From: Aliiroseovarius sp. F47248L
GTDB taxonomy: Bacteria; Pseudomonadota; Alphaproteobacteria; Rhodobacterales; Rhodobacteraceae
Length of the DNA stretch: 64,000 nt
Assembly: GCF_023016085.1 (NCBI RefSeq)
Contig: NZ_JALKBF010000001.1
Span: forward strand, 496,001 to 560,000
Reading direction: 5' to 3'
Of this stretch, positions 52,330-60,276 are shown in pieces. The position numbers and the translations under genes were made by a program. Each line of letters opens with the position of its first letter. Position 1 is the first letter of the stretch. The notes below the pieces were generated by a model that worked only from the letters and a program-made list of their open reading frames with translations, searched no databases and was not told the origin of the DNA.

Positions 52330-53242
52330 AATGCTTCTCTTAGAGACGGGTGCTTTTCGAGAGGAACTTGCGTTTGCCTTGTCATCGGCAGAGCAAGAAG
52401 TCATCGTTATGAGTGCATTTATTAAGCTCGATGCGCTTAAGTGGCTTATTGAAAACAGTAAAACGAGCAACCTTAAGGTCGTAGCCCGTTGGCAGCCGAC
52501 AGATTTAGCAGCTGGAGCCTCCGACCTGGAGTGCTTTTACCTCTGTGATGAGGCTAATATTCCATTCGGGATTTCTCAGAACCTGCATGGAAAAGTCTAT
52601 ATCGTAGATTCTAAGATCTTCATTGGTAGCGCCAATCTAACATCAAAGGGGATGTCCCTTTCGCATTATGTAAACGACGAGTTCGGAACTGGATTCGAAT
52701 ACGGTCAGACCGAGAAGATCAAAGTCCAGGACTATCTCGCTTCCGTAAACTGGCTTGATGTCAAAACTGTCGAATTGATGGCTGACTTCTTGAGAGGCTT
52801 TGGCGGCAACACGGATGTGCAGTCGAATGAGTGGCCCCAAGAAATTTCTGAAAAACTTGGTTCTCAACCCCTCGGTGTTTGGTTTCACGATCTTCCAATG
52901 TGCAGCCCAAATCAGTTGCTAACGCAGACGGCTGCAGCAACGGCAATAGAGCACGATCTAGATTGCTTTCGAGGCAAGAAAGGCGCTGCCGAAGGCGAGC
53001 TGTTGAAAGGCTTCATGTCGTCGCAAATTTGCTTTTGGCTTGAAGTGCAATTGCAGGAATACGGTGAGCTATCCTTTGGGAAGGTCACCTCGCTGTTTCA
53101 CGACCAGATACTTGATGACCCTATGCCATATCGAAAGAACATCAAGGAAGGTGTGGCAAACCTGTTCGATTGGGCTAGCAGGTGCAACACAAAGTTTGAA
53201 GTGGCCAGGCCGCAGCACAGACAGGTAATCCGTGCGGTGTAG
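52316..53242 (+). CDS. sspH: Phospholipase D-like nuclease, SspH-like
   Basis: This 308-residue protein has one HKD motif: LHGKVYIVDSKIFIGSANLTSKG, with H91, K93, D98 and GSAN at 104-107. Single-HKD proteins dimerise to form a nuclease. The N-terminal LLLETGAFREELAFALSSAEQEVIVMSAFI is the usual PLD strand-helix. SspH has been reported as a nicking endonuclease in SspFGH, and the PLD fold here fits that. The ATG at 52316 overlaps the previous gene by 14 bp; a second ATG at 52331 is just as possible. A GC hairpin follows at 53249. Confidence 0.76.
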   Translation: MLTSRMLLLETGAFREELAFALSSAEQEVIVMSAFIKLDALKWLIENSKTSNLKVVARWQPTDLAAGASDLECFYLCDEANIPFGISQNLHGKVYIVDSKIFIGSANLTSKGMSLSHYVNDEFGTGFEYGQTEKIKVQDYLASVNWLDVKTVELMADFLRGFGGNTDVQSNEWPQEISEKLGSQPLGVWFHDLPMCSPNQLLTQTAAATAIEHDLDCFRGKKGAAEGELLKGFMSSQICFWLEVQLQEYGELSFGKVTSLFHDQILDDPMPYRKNIKEGVANLFDWASRCNTKFEVARPQHRQVIRAV

Positions 53243-53248
53243 TAATGA

Positions 53249-53270
53249 GCCCGCGCTTTCGTGCGCGGGC
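53249..53270 (+). terminator. GC hairpin after the Ssp operon
   Basis: GCCCGCGC and GCGCGGGC arms with a TTTCGT loop begin 7 bp past the sspH stop. No T-run follows, so it may be an RNA 3'-end stem or a Rho-dependent end. It marks the right edge of the Ssp cargo. Confidence 0.6.
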
Positions 53271-53661
53271 GACGTTTCCCAGTAGACTGCACCGGAGCTC
53301 AACGGGCCGTTGGCCCGCTCACCCCGATCCAGACATCATTCTTTTTGTTTGGTCCGCCCATCATCCCTGACCGTGGCGGTCAACCTTAGTCCATCCCCAA
53401 AATCAGCCACCAATTTCCCCTGTCTCGCGGGCGAGCCATTCCTCGCGGGTCAAATTGGCGTCTGATTTTGGCGCAGACATTTTCTTCGCAAATGTGGCCG
53501 ATTGACAGCCCCGTTCAGGGCCGTGGGTCGGGCTTTGCCCACTCCCACTCTGTTCCGCCGAATACATGCGTATTCGGTCAGATCAGGTGGCCGAGGCGCA
53601 GCCCATCGGCGGAAGGGGGCGCGAAGCCTCACCCGCGTCACTTTGATCGAGGAGGCCACAA
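53271..53661 (+). promoter_or_regulatory. Hairpin-rich leader of ardC, possible single-strand promoter
   Basis: The 391-bp stretch has no gene. It holds GGGCC-GTT-GGCCC near 53312, a long stem GTGGG..CGGGC/GCCC..CCCAC at 53522-53548 and a perfect CCGAATAC-ATGC-GTATTCGG stem at 53558-53577, then a good AGGAGG before ardC. Stem-forming leaders upstream of antirestriction genes near oriT can act as promoters on transferred single strands. Inferred. Confidence 0.4.
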
Positions 53662-54540
53662 ATGGCACCGAAGTTAGATGTTTATGCACATGTCACTGAC
53701 ACCATTATTGCAGAGATCGAGGCAGGCACACCGCCATGGCGCAAGCCGTGGACCGGAAGCGCGTCGGGCATTGCCCTGCCGAGCCGACATAACGGGGAGG
53801 AATATCGCGGGATCAATATCTTGATGCTCTGGGTCATGGCGGCCAAGCATGGCTACGTGTCCAGCCGCTGGATGACCTACAAACAGGCGCAGGAGCTAGG
53901 CGGCCAAGTCCGCAAAGGCGAAACGTCGTCGACCGTGGTCAAATACGGGACGTTCACCAGAGAGAACGAATTGGGCGTCGAGGAAGAAGTGCCCTATGCA
54001 CGCGCCTACCGCGTCTTCAATGCGGATCAGATCGAGGGCTTGCCGGAGGATTACTACATCCGGCCCGAGGCCCCGCGCGACCTCGGCACGGCGGAAGATC
54101 CAGAGCTGGAGGCGTTTTTCAGCCAGACAGGGGCGGAGATCCTCACCAGCGACGACCCGCGTGCCTATTACAGCCCCGCCAAAGATCACATCCACATGCC
54201 GCCGATTGCCACGTTTCACGATGCGGCAGGCTATTATGGGACGTTGGCCCATGAGGTGATCCATTGGACTGGCAGCGAAAAGCGGCTGGAGCGGATCAAG
54301 AAGTTTGCCAACCGTGAGGCCTACGCCTTTGAAGAGCTGGTGGCGGAAATCGGCGCTTGTTTTCTTGGTGCTCAGATTGGCGTCGCGCCGGAATTCGACC
54401 AAAGCGCCGCCTATGTCGAAGGGTGGTTGAAAGCTCTCAAAGAGGACAAACGGGCGATTTTTCGTGCGGCGTCCGAGGCCCAGAAGGCAGCCGATTTTGT
54501 TTTGAACGCTGCAGGTCAAAGCAAGGAGGTGGCAGCATGA
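53662..54540 (+). CDS. ArdC-like antirestriction zinc metallopeptidase (DUF1738)
   Basis: The 292-residue protein begins with the ArdC N-terminal ssDNA-binding domain (DVYAHVTDTIIAEIEAGTPPWRKPW; GEEYRGINILMLWVMAAKHGYVSSRWMTYKQAQELGGQVRKGE) and has a C-terminal zincin domain with YGTLAHEVIHWTGSEKRL, in which HExxH binds zinc, followed by FEELVAEIGACFLG with a third ligand Glu. ArdC on conjugative plasmids protects incoming single-stranded DNA. It is backbone of the element, upstream of two small genes and oriT. ATGA overlap with the next gene. Confidence 0.85.
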   Translation: MAPKLDVYAHVTDTIIAEIEAGTPPWRKPWTGSASGIALPSRHNGEEYRGINILMLWVMAAKHGYVSSRWMTYKQAQELGGQVRKGETSSTVVKYGTFTRENELGVEEEVPYARAYRVFNADQIEGLPEDYYIRPEAPRDLGTAEDPELEAFFSQTGAEILTSDDPRAYYSPAKDHIHMPPIATFHDAAGYYGTLAHEVIHWTGSEKRLERIKKFANREAYAFEELVAEIGACFLGAQIGVAPEFDQSAAYVEGWLKALKEDKRAIFRAASEAQKAADFVLNAAGQSKEVAA

Positions 54541-54740
54541 TTCCAGACTATCACAGCGATGATTTTTCGACCGCGCGTCTGGAAGATACCGTCAGCTTGC
54601 GAAGCGCCGCCCGTGAGGCGCGCGCCACGCTTTACGCGGTGTTGAACCGACTGGAACTGAACGATCTGGACGGCGAAGAGCAGCCCTATATCGACGATTG
54701 TCTCGGGGCACTCGCAATCCTTGAGGAGGCGTTGCGATGA
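54537..54740 (+). CDS. Small helical protein coupled to ardC (67 aa)
   Basis: This 67-residue acidic protein starts at the ATG at 54537, overlapping the ardC stop (ATGA), with AAGGAGG upstream. Sequence (HSDDFSTARLEDTVSLRSAAREARATLYAVLNRLELNDLDGEEQPYIDDCLGALAILEEALR) is a predicted helical hairpin. No known family is recognised, but the tight coupling and composition say it is a real backbone gene. It overlaps the following truncated frame (54737) in the same way. Confidence 0.65.
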   Translation: MIPDYHSDDFSTARLEDTVSLRSAAREARATLYAVLNRLELNDLDGEEQPYIDDCLGALAILEEALR

Positions 54741-54802
54741 CCTTGGAAGAGATCAAAACAACAGTGGACGCGGGCAACCGCGTTCACGGGGCTATGGAGT
54801 GA
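54737..54802 (+). pseudogene. Truncated 21-codon remnant after the ardC cluster
   Basis: The frame MTLEEIKTTVDAGNRVHGAM-E stops after 21 residues. It starts with an ATGA overlap, which indicates it was the first part of a longer, translationally coupled gene whose rest was replaced by the lower-GC DNA that follows. The junction at about 54800 therefore marks a cargo insertion. Confidence 0.5.
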
Positions 54803-54895
54803 GGTTTTTCTCTTCAGTGGATCAACAGCCATAAGTTGAACACAATCAGACTTTAGTGATCTACTGATGTTGAATTGAAATCTGATTGAGCTCTG

Positions 54896-55300
54896 ATGGC
54901 TGGGAACTACGAAATTTTTGAGACCGATTTTTTAGGTGATCGCATTGGCAAGCGCTGGGAGCAAGAGATTGTCGTTTCGCGAGGTCGGGAGGCATTTTTG
55001 CGCTTTGCGGGGGATGGCGCGCACTACCGTGTTATGACAGCGACAACTGGTCAGGATGATCTGGGACTTAGAGCTTGCAGAGATCCTGATAGACTGATGA
55101 ACGCTGCGCGTGAACTCGCTTTAAAAAAAGTGACTGCGGTTGATGACGAACCGCCAGTGGATTGCCAAGGGCGAAAGTATGTAAGGTTGTTCACGTTTTC
55201 TCAGGACGTGGATGTTTCTGACGCGCAGTTTACTTGTGAGCTCCACGAGCTACTCGTGGAATTTTTTGATATTTATGACAATTTGGAAGGCAAGAGATAA
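54896..55300 (+). CDS. Unrecognised 134-aa protein of a two-gene cargo cassette
   Basis: The 134-residue soluble-looking protein starts at the ATG at 54896. Features: EIFETDFLGDRIGKRWEQEIVV, GREAFLRFAGDGAHYRVMTATTG, DPDRLMNAARELALKKV and an acidic C-terminus CELHELLVEFFDIYDNLEG. There is one Cys in the middle and one near the end, and no catalytic motif I can name. Codon use and base composition are more AT-rich than ardC or mobC. It is followed at once (no gap) by a small membrane protein. Inserted between a truncated backbone gene and oriT. Function unknown; a small defence or immunity pair is possible. Confidence 0.6.
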   Translation: MAGNYEIFETDFLGDRIGKRWEQEIVVSRGREAFLRFAGDGAHYRVMTATTGQDDLGLRACRDPDRLMNAARELALKKVTAVDDEPPVDCQGRKYVRLFTFSQDVDVSDAQFTCELHELLVEFFDIYDNLEGKR

Positions 55301-55531
55301 ATGAAGACGCTGGTGTTTCTTTGGTTCGTCGCTTCAGCAAGCGTTGCTTGGAAGGTTTACTTCGGGATTATGTCCCCTGACTACGATGGAAGTAGAATGG
55401 AATCTTTGATTGGCATGGCAGGAGTTTGGGTTCTGCTTTCGGTTGCAATCATTGCAGTTTGGATATTTGGAAAATTGCGCCGCGCATTGTCAGGTAAAAC
55501 CGGAACCAAGCCAGCGGTTCGCCAGTCATAG
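55301..55531 (+). CDS. Small two-helix membrane protein, partner of the 54896 gene (76 aa)
   Basis: This 76-residue protein has two hydrophobic segments: TLVFLWFVASASVAWKVYFG near the N-terminus and IGMAGVWVLLSVAIIAVWIFG, then a basic cytoplasmic tail (KLRRALSGKTGTKPAVRQS). The start codon directly follows the upstream TAA, so the pair is translated together, and a strong terminator follows at 55560. Soluble protein plus small membrane protein is a pattern seen in several effector or immunity pairs, which is analogy only. Confidence 0.6.
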   Translation: MKTLVFLWFVASASVAWKVYFGIMSPDYDGSRMESLIGMAGVWVLLSVAIIAVWIFGKLRRALSGKTGTKPAVRQS

Positions 55532-55559
55532 CCTTACTGCACTAAATTGCATGAAATTG

Positions 55560-55584
55560 GCCGCCAATCTTGGCGGCTTTTTTT
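55560..55584 (+). terminator. Rho-independent terminator after the 55301 gene
   Basis: GCCGCCA and TGGCGGC arms around ATCT are followed by seven T. It separates the cassette from the oriT region and the mob operon. Confidence 0.9.
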
Positions 55585-55652
55585 GTTCCAAGCCCTGCGC
55601 ATGTGGCCAGGCTTTGCCCGGCGGTCGTAGCCTAGGGCTGCTCCAAACGGAA

Positions 55653-55722
55653 TACAGGCAGTTGATGCAATATTATAATATTGAATCAATTATGGCGAAA
55701 TGCCATAACAGGGCTGCCTGTA
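55653..55722. other. Candidate origin of transfer (oriT) with nested inverted repeats
   Basis: Outer arms TACAGGCAG (55653-55661) and CTGCCTGTA (55714-55722) enclose a perfect 16-bp palindrome, CAATATTATAATATTG (55668-55683), and TTATGGC-GAAAT-GCCATAA (55690-55708). The cluster ends 34 bp before mobC. Location, AT-richness and nested dyads are typical of oriT. The nick site cannot be placed. Confidence 0.65.
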
Positions 55723-55756
55723 TGATGCTGGCAAGAAATAGGGGTGATTACTTCAC

Positions 55757-56347
55757 ATGGGCCGACCGCGCGCACCACGGCACAAGCGACTAACGCAGAA
55801 CCAGCGTTTTGCGATCGTGCGCAAGCGTGCCGAGGGGGTGCCGATCGAGGATCTAGCCCGCGAATTTGGCGTTACGACCCGTACCATCTTCTACACGTTG
55901 AAGGGCGATCAAAGCCGCAAGCTCGATGCGCGCGTGCGTTCAGAGCTGGTGAATGTCCGGCTGACGCCTAAGGAGCTTGCGGGCTTCGATGCGGTGTTGA
56001 CGCGGCATGATATCGCCAGCCGCGCGGAAGGGTTGCGGCGGTTGATCCATGCCTCAAACGATCTCTTTGTTCCTGACGATGAACTGGCCAATCAGATGCA
56101 GGGGCTCTCGGCCTCGCTCAATCGCACCGGCAACAACATCAACCAGATCGCACAGCGCCTGAACGAGGCAAAGCGCCAGGGCAAGACGCCGCCCTATGGC
56201 AATTCTGCCCATGGCCAGGTGCGCGCCTTGGCCGAGCTGATCTTCGAAATCGCCGACCAGGTTCAAGACATGGCACAGCGCCGCCGAAGTGCGCTGTCTG
56301 GCGAGGTTGCCCGCGTTCTGGGAGGCTTTGCTTATGGCCCGGAATAG
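55757..56347 (+). CDS. MobC-like mobilization protein with N-terminal HTH
   Basis: This 196-residue relaxosome protein has an N-terminal basic HTH-like part (NQRFAIVRKRAEGVPIEDLAREFGVTTRTIFYTLKG) and a C-terminal MobC region (RLTPKELAGFDAVLTRHDIASRAEGLRRLIHAS; SASLNRTGNNINQIAQRLNEAKRQG). The RTGNNINQIA motif is the MobC hallmark. It binds oriT and helps the relaxase. It begins 34 bp after the oriT-like repeats, and the relaxase gene starts inside its 3' end. Confidence 0.82.
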   Translation: MGRPRAPRHKRLTQNQRFAIVRKRAEGVPIEDLAREFGVTTRTIFYTLKGDQSRKLDARVRSELVNVRLTPKELAGFDAVLTRHDIASRAEGLRRLIHASNDLFVPDDELANQMQGLSASLNRTGNNINQIAQRLNEAKRQGKTPPYGNSAHGQVRALAELIFEIADQVQDMAQRRRSALSGEVARVLGGFAYGPE

Positions 56348-58142
56348 CGCCGTTGCCGCTGCGCAGGAGTCCTTCTTTGATCGCGACTGGAGCCGCATTC
56401 GTGGCAGCGTGTCGCGTGCCCGTGCCAAGCAAATGGCGCGCGCCGCCATGGGGCATTCACCCGCGATCTTCAAAGCCATTCGTGATGGCGGCACGCACAA
56501 CAAAACCCAGCTGCGCAACCAGCTGGAATATCTGACCACCAAGTCGAGCCTTATCATCGACAGCCGTGGCACATATGACGGCCAAAGCGTTCTGTCGGGC
56601 AAGGAAATCGAGCAGGTCACACGCCGGTTTTCAGCGCAGTGGAATGAGGGGTTTCATCCCAAGCTGGGTCACACTTCTCATCTGTTGATGGCTTTCCCGA
56701 TTGGAACGCGCGGCGAGGATGTTGCCGAGATCACGCGCGAGATTTGCGAGCGGTTCTTTCAGGGCGAAGGCAGCCACTTTGACTACATCGCGGCCGTGCA
56801 CGAGGACCGGGATCACCCGCACGCGCACATCGTCCTGAACCGGCGCAGCAAGGATGGGGAGTTCTTCTTTCTGAAAAAAGGGCACCACTTCAACTACGAC
56901 AGTTTTCGCGAAGCGATGGTGGAGGTATCGGACCGCTATGGGCTGCGGCTTGAGGCGACCCGAAAGCTCGAACGTGGGATCACGACAAAAAGGCCAAGCG
57001 ATATAGACCAGCGTCGCGCGGAAGCCACGGGCCAGAAGCCGACCGAGCGCGAGCGCGTGGGCCCCGAGCTGGACCGCGCCTTGGCGGACGTGGCGCAGAA
57101 CGCGCGGCTTTATCGCGGCCTGGCCGCCGAGGCCTCGCGCGAGAACCAGCATGACATTGCAGCAGCCTTGGACAAGGCCGCGACGCTTTTGGCGCAGGGC
57201 AATCCGATTGAAGCAGATGGAAAGGTATATGGCATGGCCGAAGAACAGCATTCGTTTGATGAGGTCGTGGATGCCTTCCACGACAAGATCAACCAAGCCG
57301 AACGTATTGTAGCTGACGCCCCGGTGGAGCGGCGTGCCGCGCTGGAGCATGAGCTGAACGACATCTATCGCTCTTTGTCGCATCTCAGCCCAATAGGAAC
57401 GCAGTCGCACACCTTGCTCGAAGATGCGTCCAAGAGTGGGATCTATTCGACTGCGAATATACGGGCCGAGGCCCAAGGCGTTTTGCAGGATCCAGCTCTT
57501 TCCGAACGTCTTCAGCAGGCTTTGAAAGGCACCGGCATAGACGCGCAAGAGGTGACACGTCGTGTCGAAATCGGCGCGGGCAATGCCGCGCTGGAACGGC
57601 AATGGCTTGGACAGGATCTGAAGGCGATTGCCGAGAAGGAAGGCTTTGACCTGTCTCGCGCCGATGAGCTCGAGAAAGCAATCGACCGTCTCGATCAGGT
57701 GCACAGTGATCTGGGCCGTATGTTGGCAGATGCCGAGGTTCTTAAAGACAGTGGGACGGCGGAGACCGACCGGCAGGAAGCCCTCATCGACCGGCTGCCG
57801 CCGACCACTGCTGAAATCCTGAGCCGTATGAGGGACGACCCAACCGCCGATCCATTCCGCAGCGATCTGGAGCGCGAGACCTTGCGCGCCGAGCTGGAGG
57901 AACTGGCCGGTGAAGAAAGCACCCTGGACTTGGCGATTGGCGATGAGGCCGCGCTGGAGGAACATATCGAAGACCGCCTGGACAGGCTCTATGCGGCCAA
58001 GGCCTATCTGCAGAGCGATGCAGCTCTGGCGAACAGTGTGGCGATGGAGCATGTCCTCGACGAGATCGCCAATGAAGAAATTGATGTTCAACGCGAGCGG
58101 CATGTCGATGCCGACGGCGAGAAGGGTGTGACGCATGGGTAA
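56334..58142 (+). CDS. Relaxase (VirD2/MobP-like)
   Basis: This 602-residue relaxase starts at the ATG at 56334, 14 bp inside mobC. The catalytic domain shows an N-terminal Tyr region (RNQLEYLTTKSS) and the histidine triad HEDRDHPHAHIVLN (H156, H161, H163, H165, N169), which holds the metal for nicking at oriT. The C-terminal ~350 residues are helical and acidic, without clear helicase or primase motifs. It cuts and pilots the transferred strand and works with the coupling protein encoded next, which it overlaps by 8 bp. The family is VirD2-like (Relaxase, PF03432 type) by motif. Confidence 0.84.
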   Translation: MARNSAVAAAQESFFDRDWSRIRGSVSRARAKQMARAAMGHSPAIFKAIRDGGTHNKTQLRNQLEYLTTKSSLIIDSRGTYDGQSVLSGKEIEQVTRRFSAQWNEGFHPKLGHTSHLLMAFPIGTRGEDVAEITREICERFFQGEGSHFDYIAAVHEDRDHPHAHIVLNRRSKDGEFFFLKKGHHFNYDSFREAMVEVSDRYGLRLEATRKLERGITTKRPSDIDQRRAEATGQKPTERERVGPELDRALADVAQNARLYRGLAAEASRENQHDIAAALDKAATLLAQGNPIEADGKVYGMAEEQHSFDEVVDAFHDKINQAERIVADAPVERRAALEHELNDIYRSLSHLSPIGTQSHTLLEDASKSGIYSTANIRAEAQGVLQDPALSERLQQALKGTGIDAQEVTRRVEIGAGNAALERQWLGQDLKAIAEKEGFDLSRADELEKAIDRLDQVHSDLGRMLADAEVLKDSGTAETDRQEALIDRLPPTTAEILSRMRDDPTADPFRSDLERETLRAELEELAGEESTLDLAIGDEAALEEHIEDRLDRLYAAKAYLQSDAALANSVAMEHVLDEIANEEIDVQRERHVDADGEKGVTHG

Positions 58143-60027
58143 GACGCGGATCGCACTTGGCGTCATGAGCTTTGCTCTTCTCGGCGCGGTGCTGGGGTAT
58201 GTTCTGGCGTCAGCCTTTCTGACGTTCCGCTGGTTCGGGGTTGGGGCGGATATCGATTTTCTGATGCTGGCGCGCAGCTACGGGGTTCTTCGAACAACCC
58301 ATCCCGACGATTTGCAGATCGTTCACTTGATCGTGGGGATCAGCACTTGCGCCGGTGTTTTGCTTAGCGCTGTGTTGATGAACGACGCGCTGACGAAGTT
58401 CGGTGAAACCCACTGGCAGCAGATGTCGGAGATGAAGCGGAACGGCTTTTTCGGCAAGCCTGGCCACGGCTTTGTCCTCGGGAAAATGGGCGCGCCCAAG
58501 AGCCGAAAACCCTTTGTGATGTCCAAGGTCTTCCCCCATGCCCTGATCGTGGCTCCGACCGGGCGCGGCAAGACGACGGGCTTCGTCATCCCGAACCTTC
58601 TGACCTATCAGGGCAGTGCCGTGGTGCTGGACGTAAAGGGCGAAAACTTCGAGGCAACGGCGCGCCACCGGGCTGCGCAGGGCGACAAGGTGTTCCGGTT
58701 TGCGCCCACTGATTGGAAAGACGGCCGCTCGCACCGGTACAATCCTTTGCTGCGCATATCGGCGCTGGACAACGTCGATCGCCAGCAGATGGAGCTGCAA
58801 CTCCTGGCTTCGCTGTTCCTGCAAGCTGATAACGACCGGGTCCAAGGGCTCCTTGATGGCGGTATCGACCTCTTTGTGGCGGCAGGGCTTTTGGCGTTCG
58901 AGCGAAAGCGGCCGACCCTGGGTGAGATCTACCGCATCACCGCATCAGGCGGTGACAAGCAAAAGGAATATCGCCGCCGCGCCGATGAAGTGGTCAATCC
59001 AGCCGCTAAGCTGATCTTCATGCGGATGGCCTCGACCAACAACGACACGTTGACGTCCTACCTGTCGCTCTTGATGACATCAGGCCTCAAGCAATGGTCA
59101 AACCCCGCGATCGACCGTGCGACCGGAACGTCAGACTTCGATTTCCGCGAAATCCGCAAGACGCCGTTTTCGGTCTATCTGGTGGTGGAGCCGCTGATGG
59201 TCAAACCGCTCGCGCCGCTGATCCGCCTGTTTTTCTCTGATTTGCTGGCATCGCTCCAGGACCATGAACCTGGCAAGGACGAGCCTTGGCCGGTGATGAT
59301 CATGCTCGATGAGTTCAACCGCCTGGGCAAAATGCCAATCGTTCTCGATAGCATCGAAACCCTGCGATCCTATCGTGCCAATCTTGCGATCGTCACGCAG
59401 ACCATCCCGGCGCTAGACGAAATCTACGGCGAAAATGCCCGCCGCGCCTTGCAGGGTAACGCGGGCATCAAGCTCTATCTGACCCCCTCAGATGAAAAGA
59501 CCATCGAAGAGCTCAGTAAGGCCGTCGGCAAAACCACCAAGCGCGTTGTCACCCGCTCGCGGTCGGTCGGCCGCAACCCATTCGCCGGGCGCAGCATGTC
59601 TGAACGAACGGAAGAAACCGCGTTGCTGCCAGAGGATGAGGCGCGGCGCATGGATCTTGATGACATCGTTCTGGTGGTCGACGCGCAGATGCCCGTTCGG
59701 GCGAAGCGGATCAAATACTATGAGGATCGGTTCTTCAAACAGATCTTCGACAAGCAGAGCGGCGATCTGCCGTATCCGTCCGCCGGGGACCAAATGCGCG
59801 GGTTGCAGCGGCAGATCAAGGCGCTGGAAGCTAAGATGGGGGCGCTTGAGATGCCGAGAGAGGTTTCAGGTGACGGGTCCGAAAGCGGAGGGACGCGGCG
59901 CGAAGAGATCGATGCTTTGGCCAATGAAGAGCGGGGTCCGGCGTCAGGCGAAAAGCCTGGTTTGGGCGAGTATCAAGCAGGAGCTGCACGGGTGGAGAGA
60001 TTTATGGAGGAGGCAGCTCGGGGTTAA
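58135..60027 (+). CDS. Type IV coupling protein (TraG/VirD4)
   Basis: This 630-residue membrane ATPase links the relaxosome to a mating channel. Two N-terminal helices (FALLGAVLGYVLASAFLTFRW; IVHLIVGISTCAGVLLSAVL) precede the cytoplasmic motor with Walker A LIVAPTGRGKTTGFVIPNLL, VVLDVKGENFEATARHRA, Walker B VMIMLDEFNRLGKMPI and IVTQTIPALDEIYGENARRAL. A C-terminal helical tail may bind the relaxase. Only this Mob set is visible, no VirB-like channel genes, so the element may depend on a helper or carry them beyond the window. Confidence 0.88.
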   Translation: MGKTRIALGVMSFALLGAVLGYVLASAFLTFRWFGVGADIDFLMLARSYGVLRTTHPDDLQIVHLIVGISTCAGVLLSAVLMNDALTKFGETHWQQMSEMKRNGFFGKPGHGFVLGKMGAPKSRKPFVMSKVFPHALIVAPTGRGKTTGFVIPNLLTYQGSAVVLDVKGENFEATARHRAAQGDKVFRFAPTDWKDGRSHRYNPLLRISALDNVDRQQMELQLLASLFLQADNDRVQGLLDGGIDLFVAAGLLAFERKRPTLGEIYRITASGGDKQKEYRRRADEVVNPAAKLIFMRMASTNNDTLTSYLSLLMTSGLKQWSNPAIDRATGTSDFDFREIRKTPFSVYLVVEPLMVKPLAPLIRLFFSDLLASLQDHEPGKDEPWPVMIMLDEFNRLGKMPIVLDSIETLRSYRANLAIVTQTIPALDEIYGENARRALQGNAGIKLYLTPSDEKTIEELSKAVGKTTKRVVTRSRSVGRNPFAGRSMSERTEETALLPEDEARRMDLDDIVLVVDAQMPVRAKRIKYYEDRFFKQIFDKQSGDLPYPSAGDQMRGLQRQIKALEAKMGALEMPREVSGDGSESGGTRREEIDALANEERGPASGEKPGLGEYQAGAARVERFMEEAARG

Positions 60028-60276
60028 GGGCGGAGAGCCGATCTTCGCAGAAGCGCAATATTGTCACTTGCAAATAGGGAGGAAGACCTTGGCTGCGCGA
60101 AATCGAATTCTGCCTTGAGCTCATTCGATGCAAGGTTCTCTCAACGCTATTGAAACGTGTGAGCTTGTTCTTTCATTGTGCACAACCTAAAGTTAAGTGA
60201 TTGAATTCGTGTGCTCTTGGCAATCGATCGAAACCCTAAGCGTTTGGTGCTCATTGACCTTAATTAGGAACTTTAA

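Noticed and set aside
56631..58166. Open 511-codon frame on the minus strand across the relaxase gene
   Set aside because: It is antisense to a relaxase with a complete HxHxHxxxN motif and mobC/TraG overlaps. High GC keeps the opposite frame open. No ribosome site or motifs.
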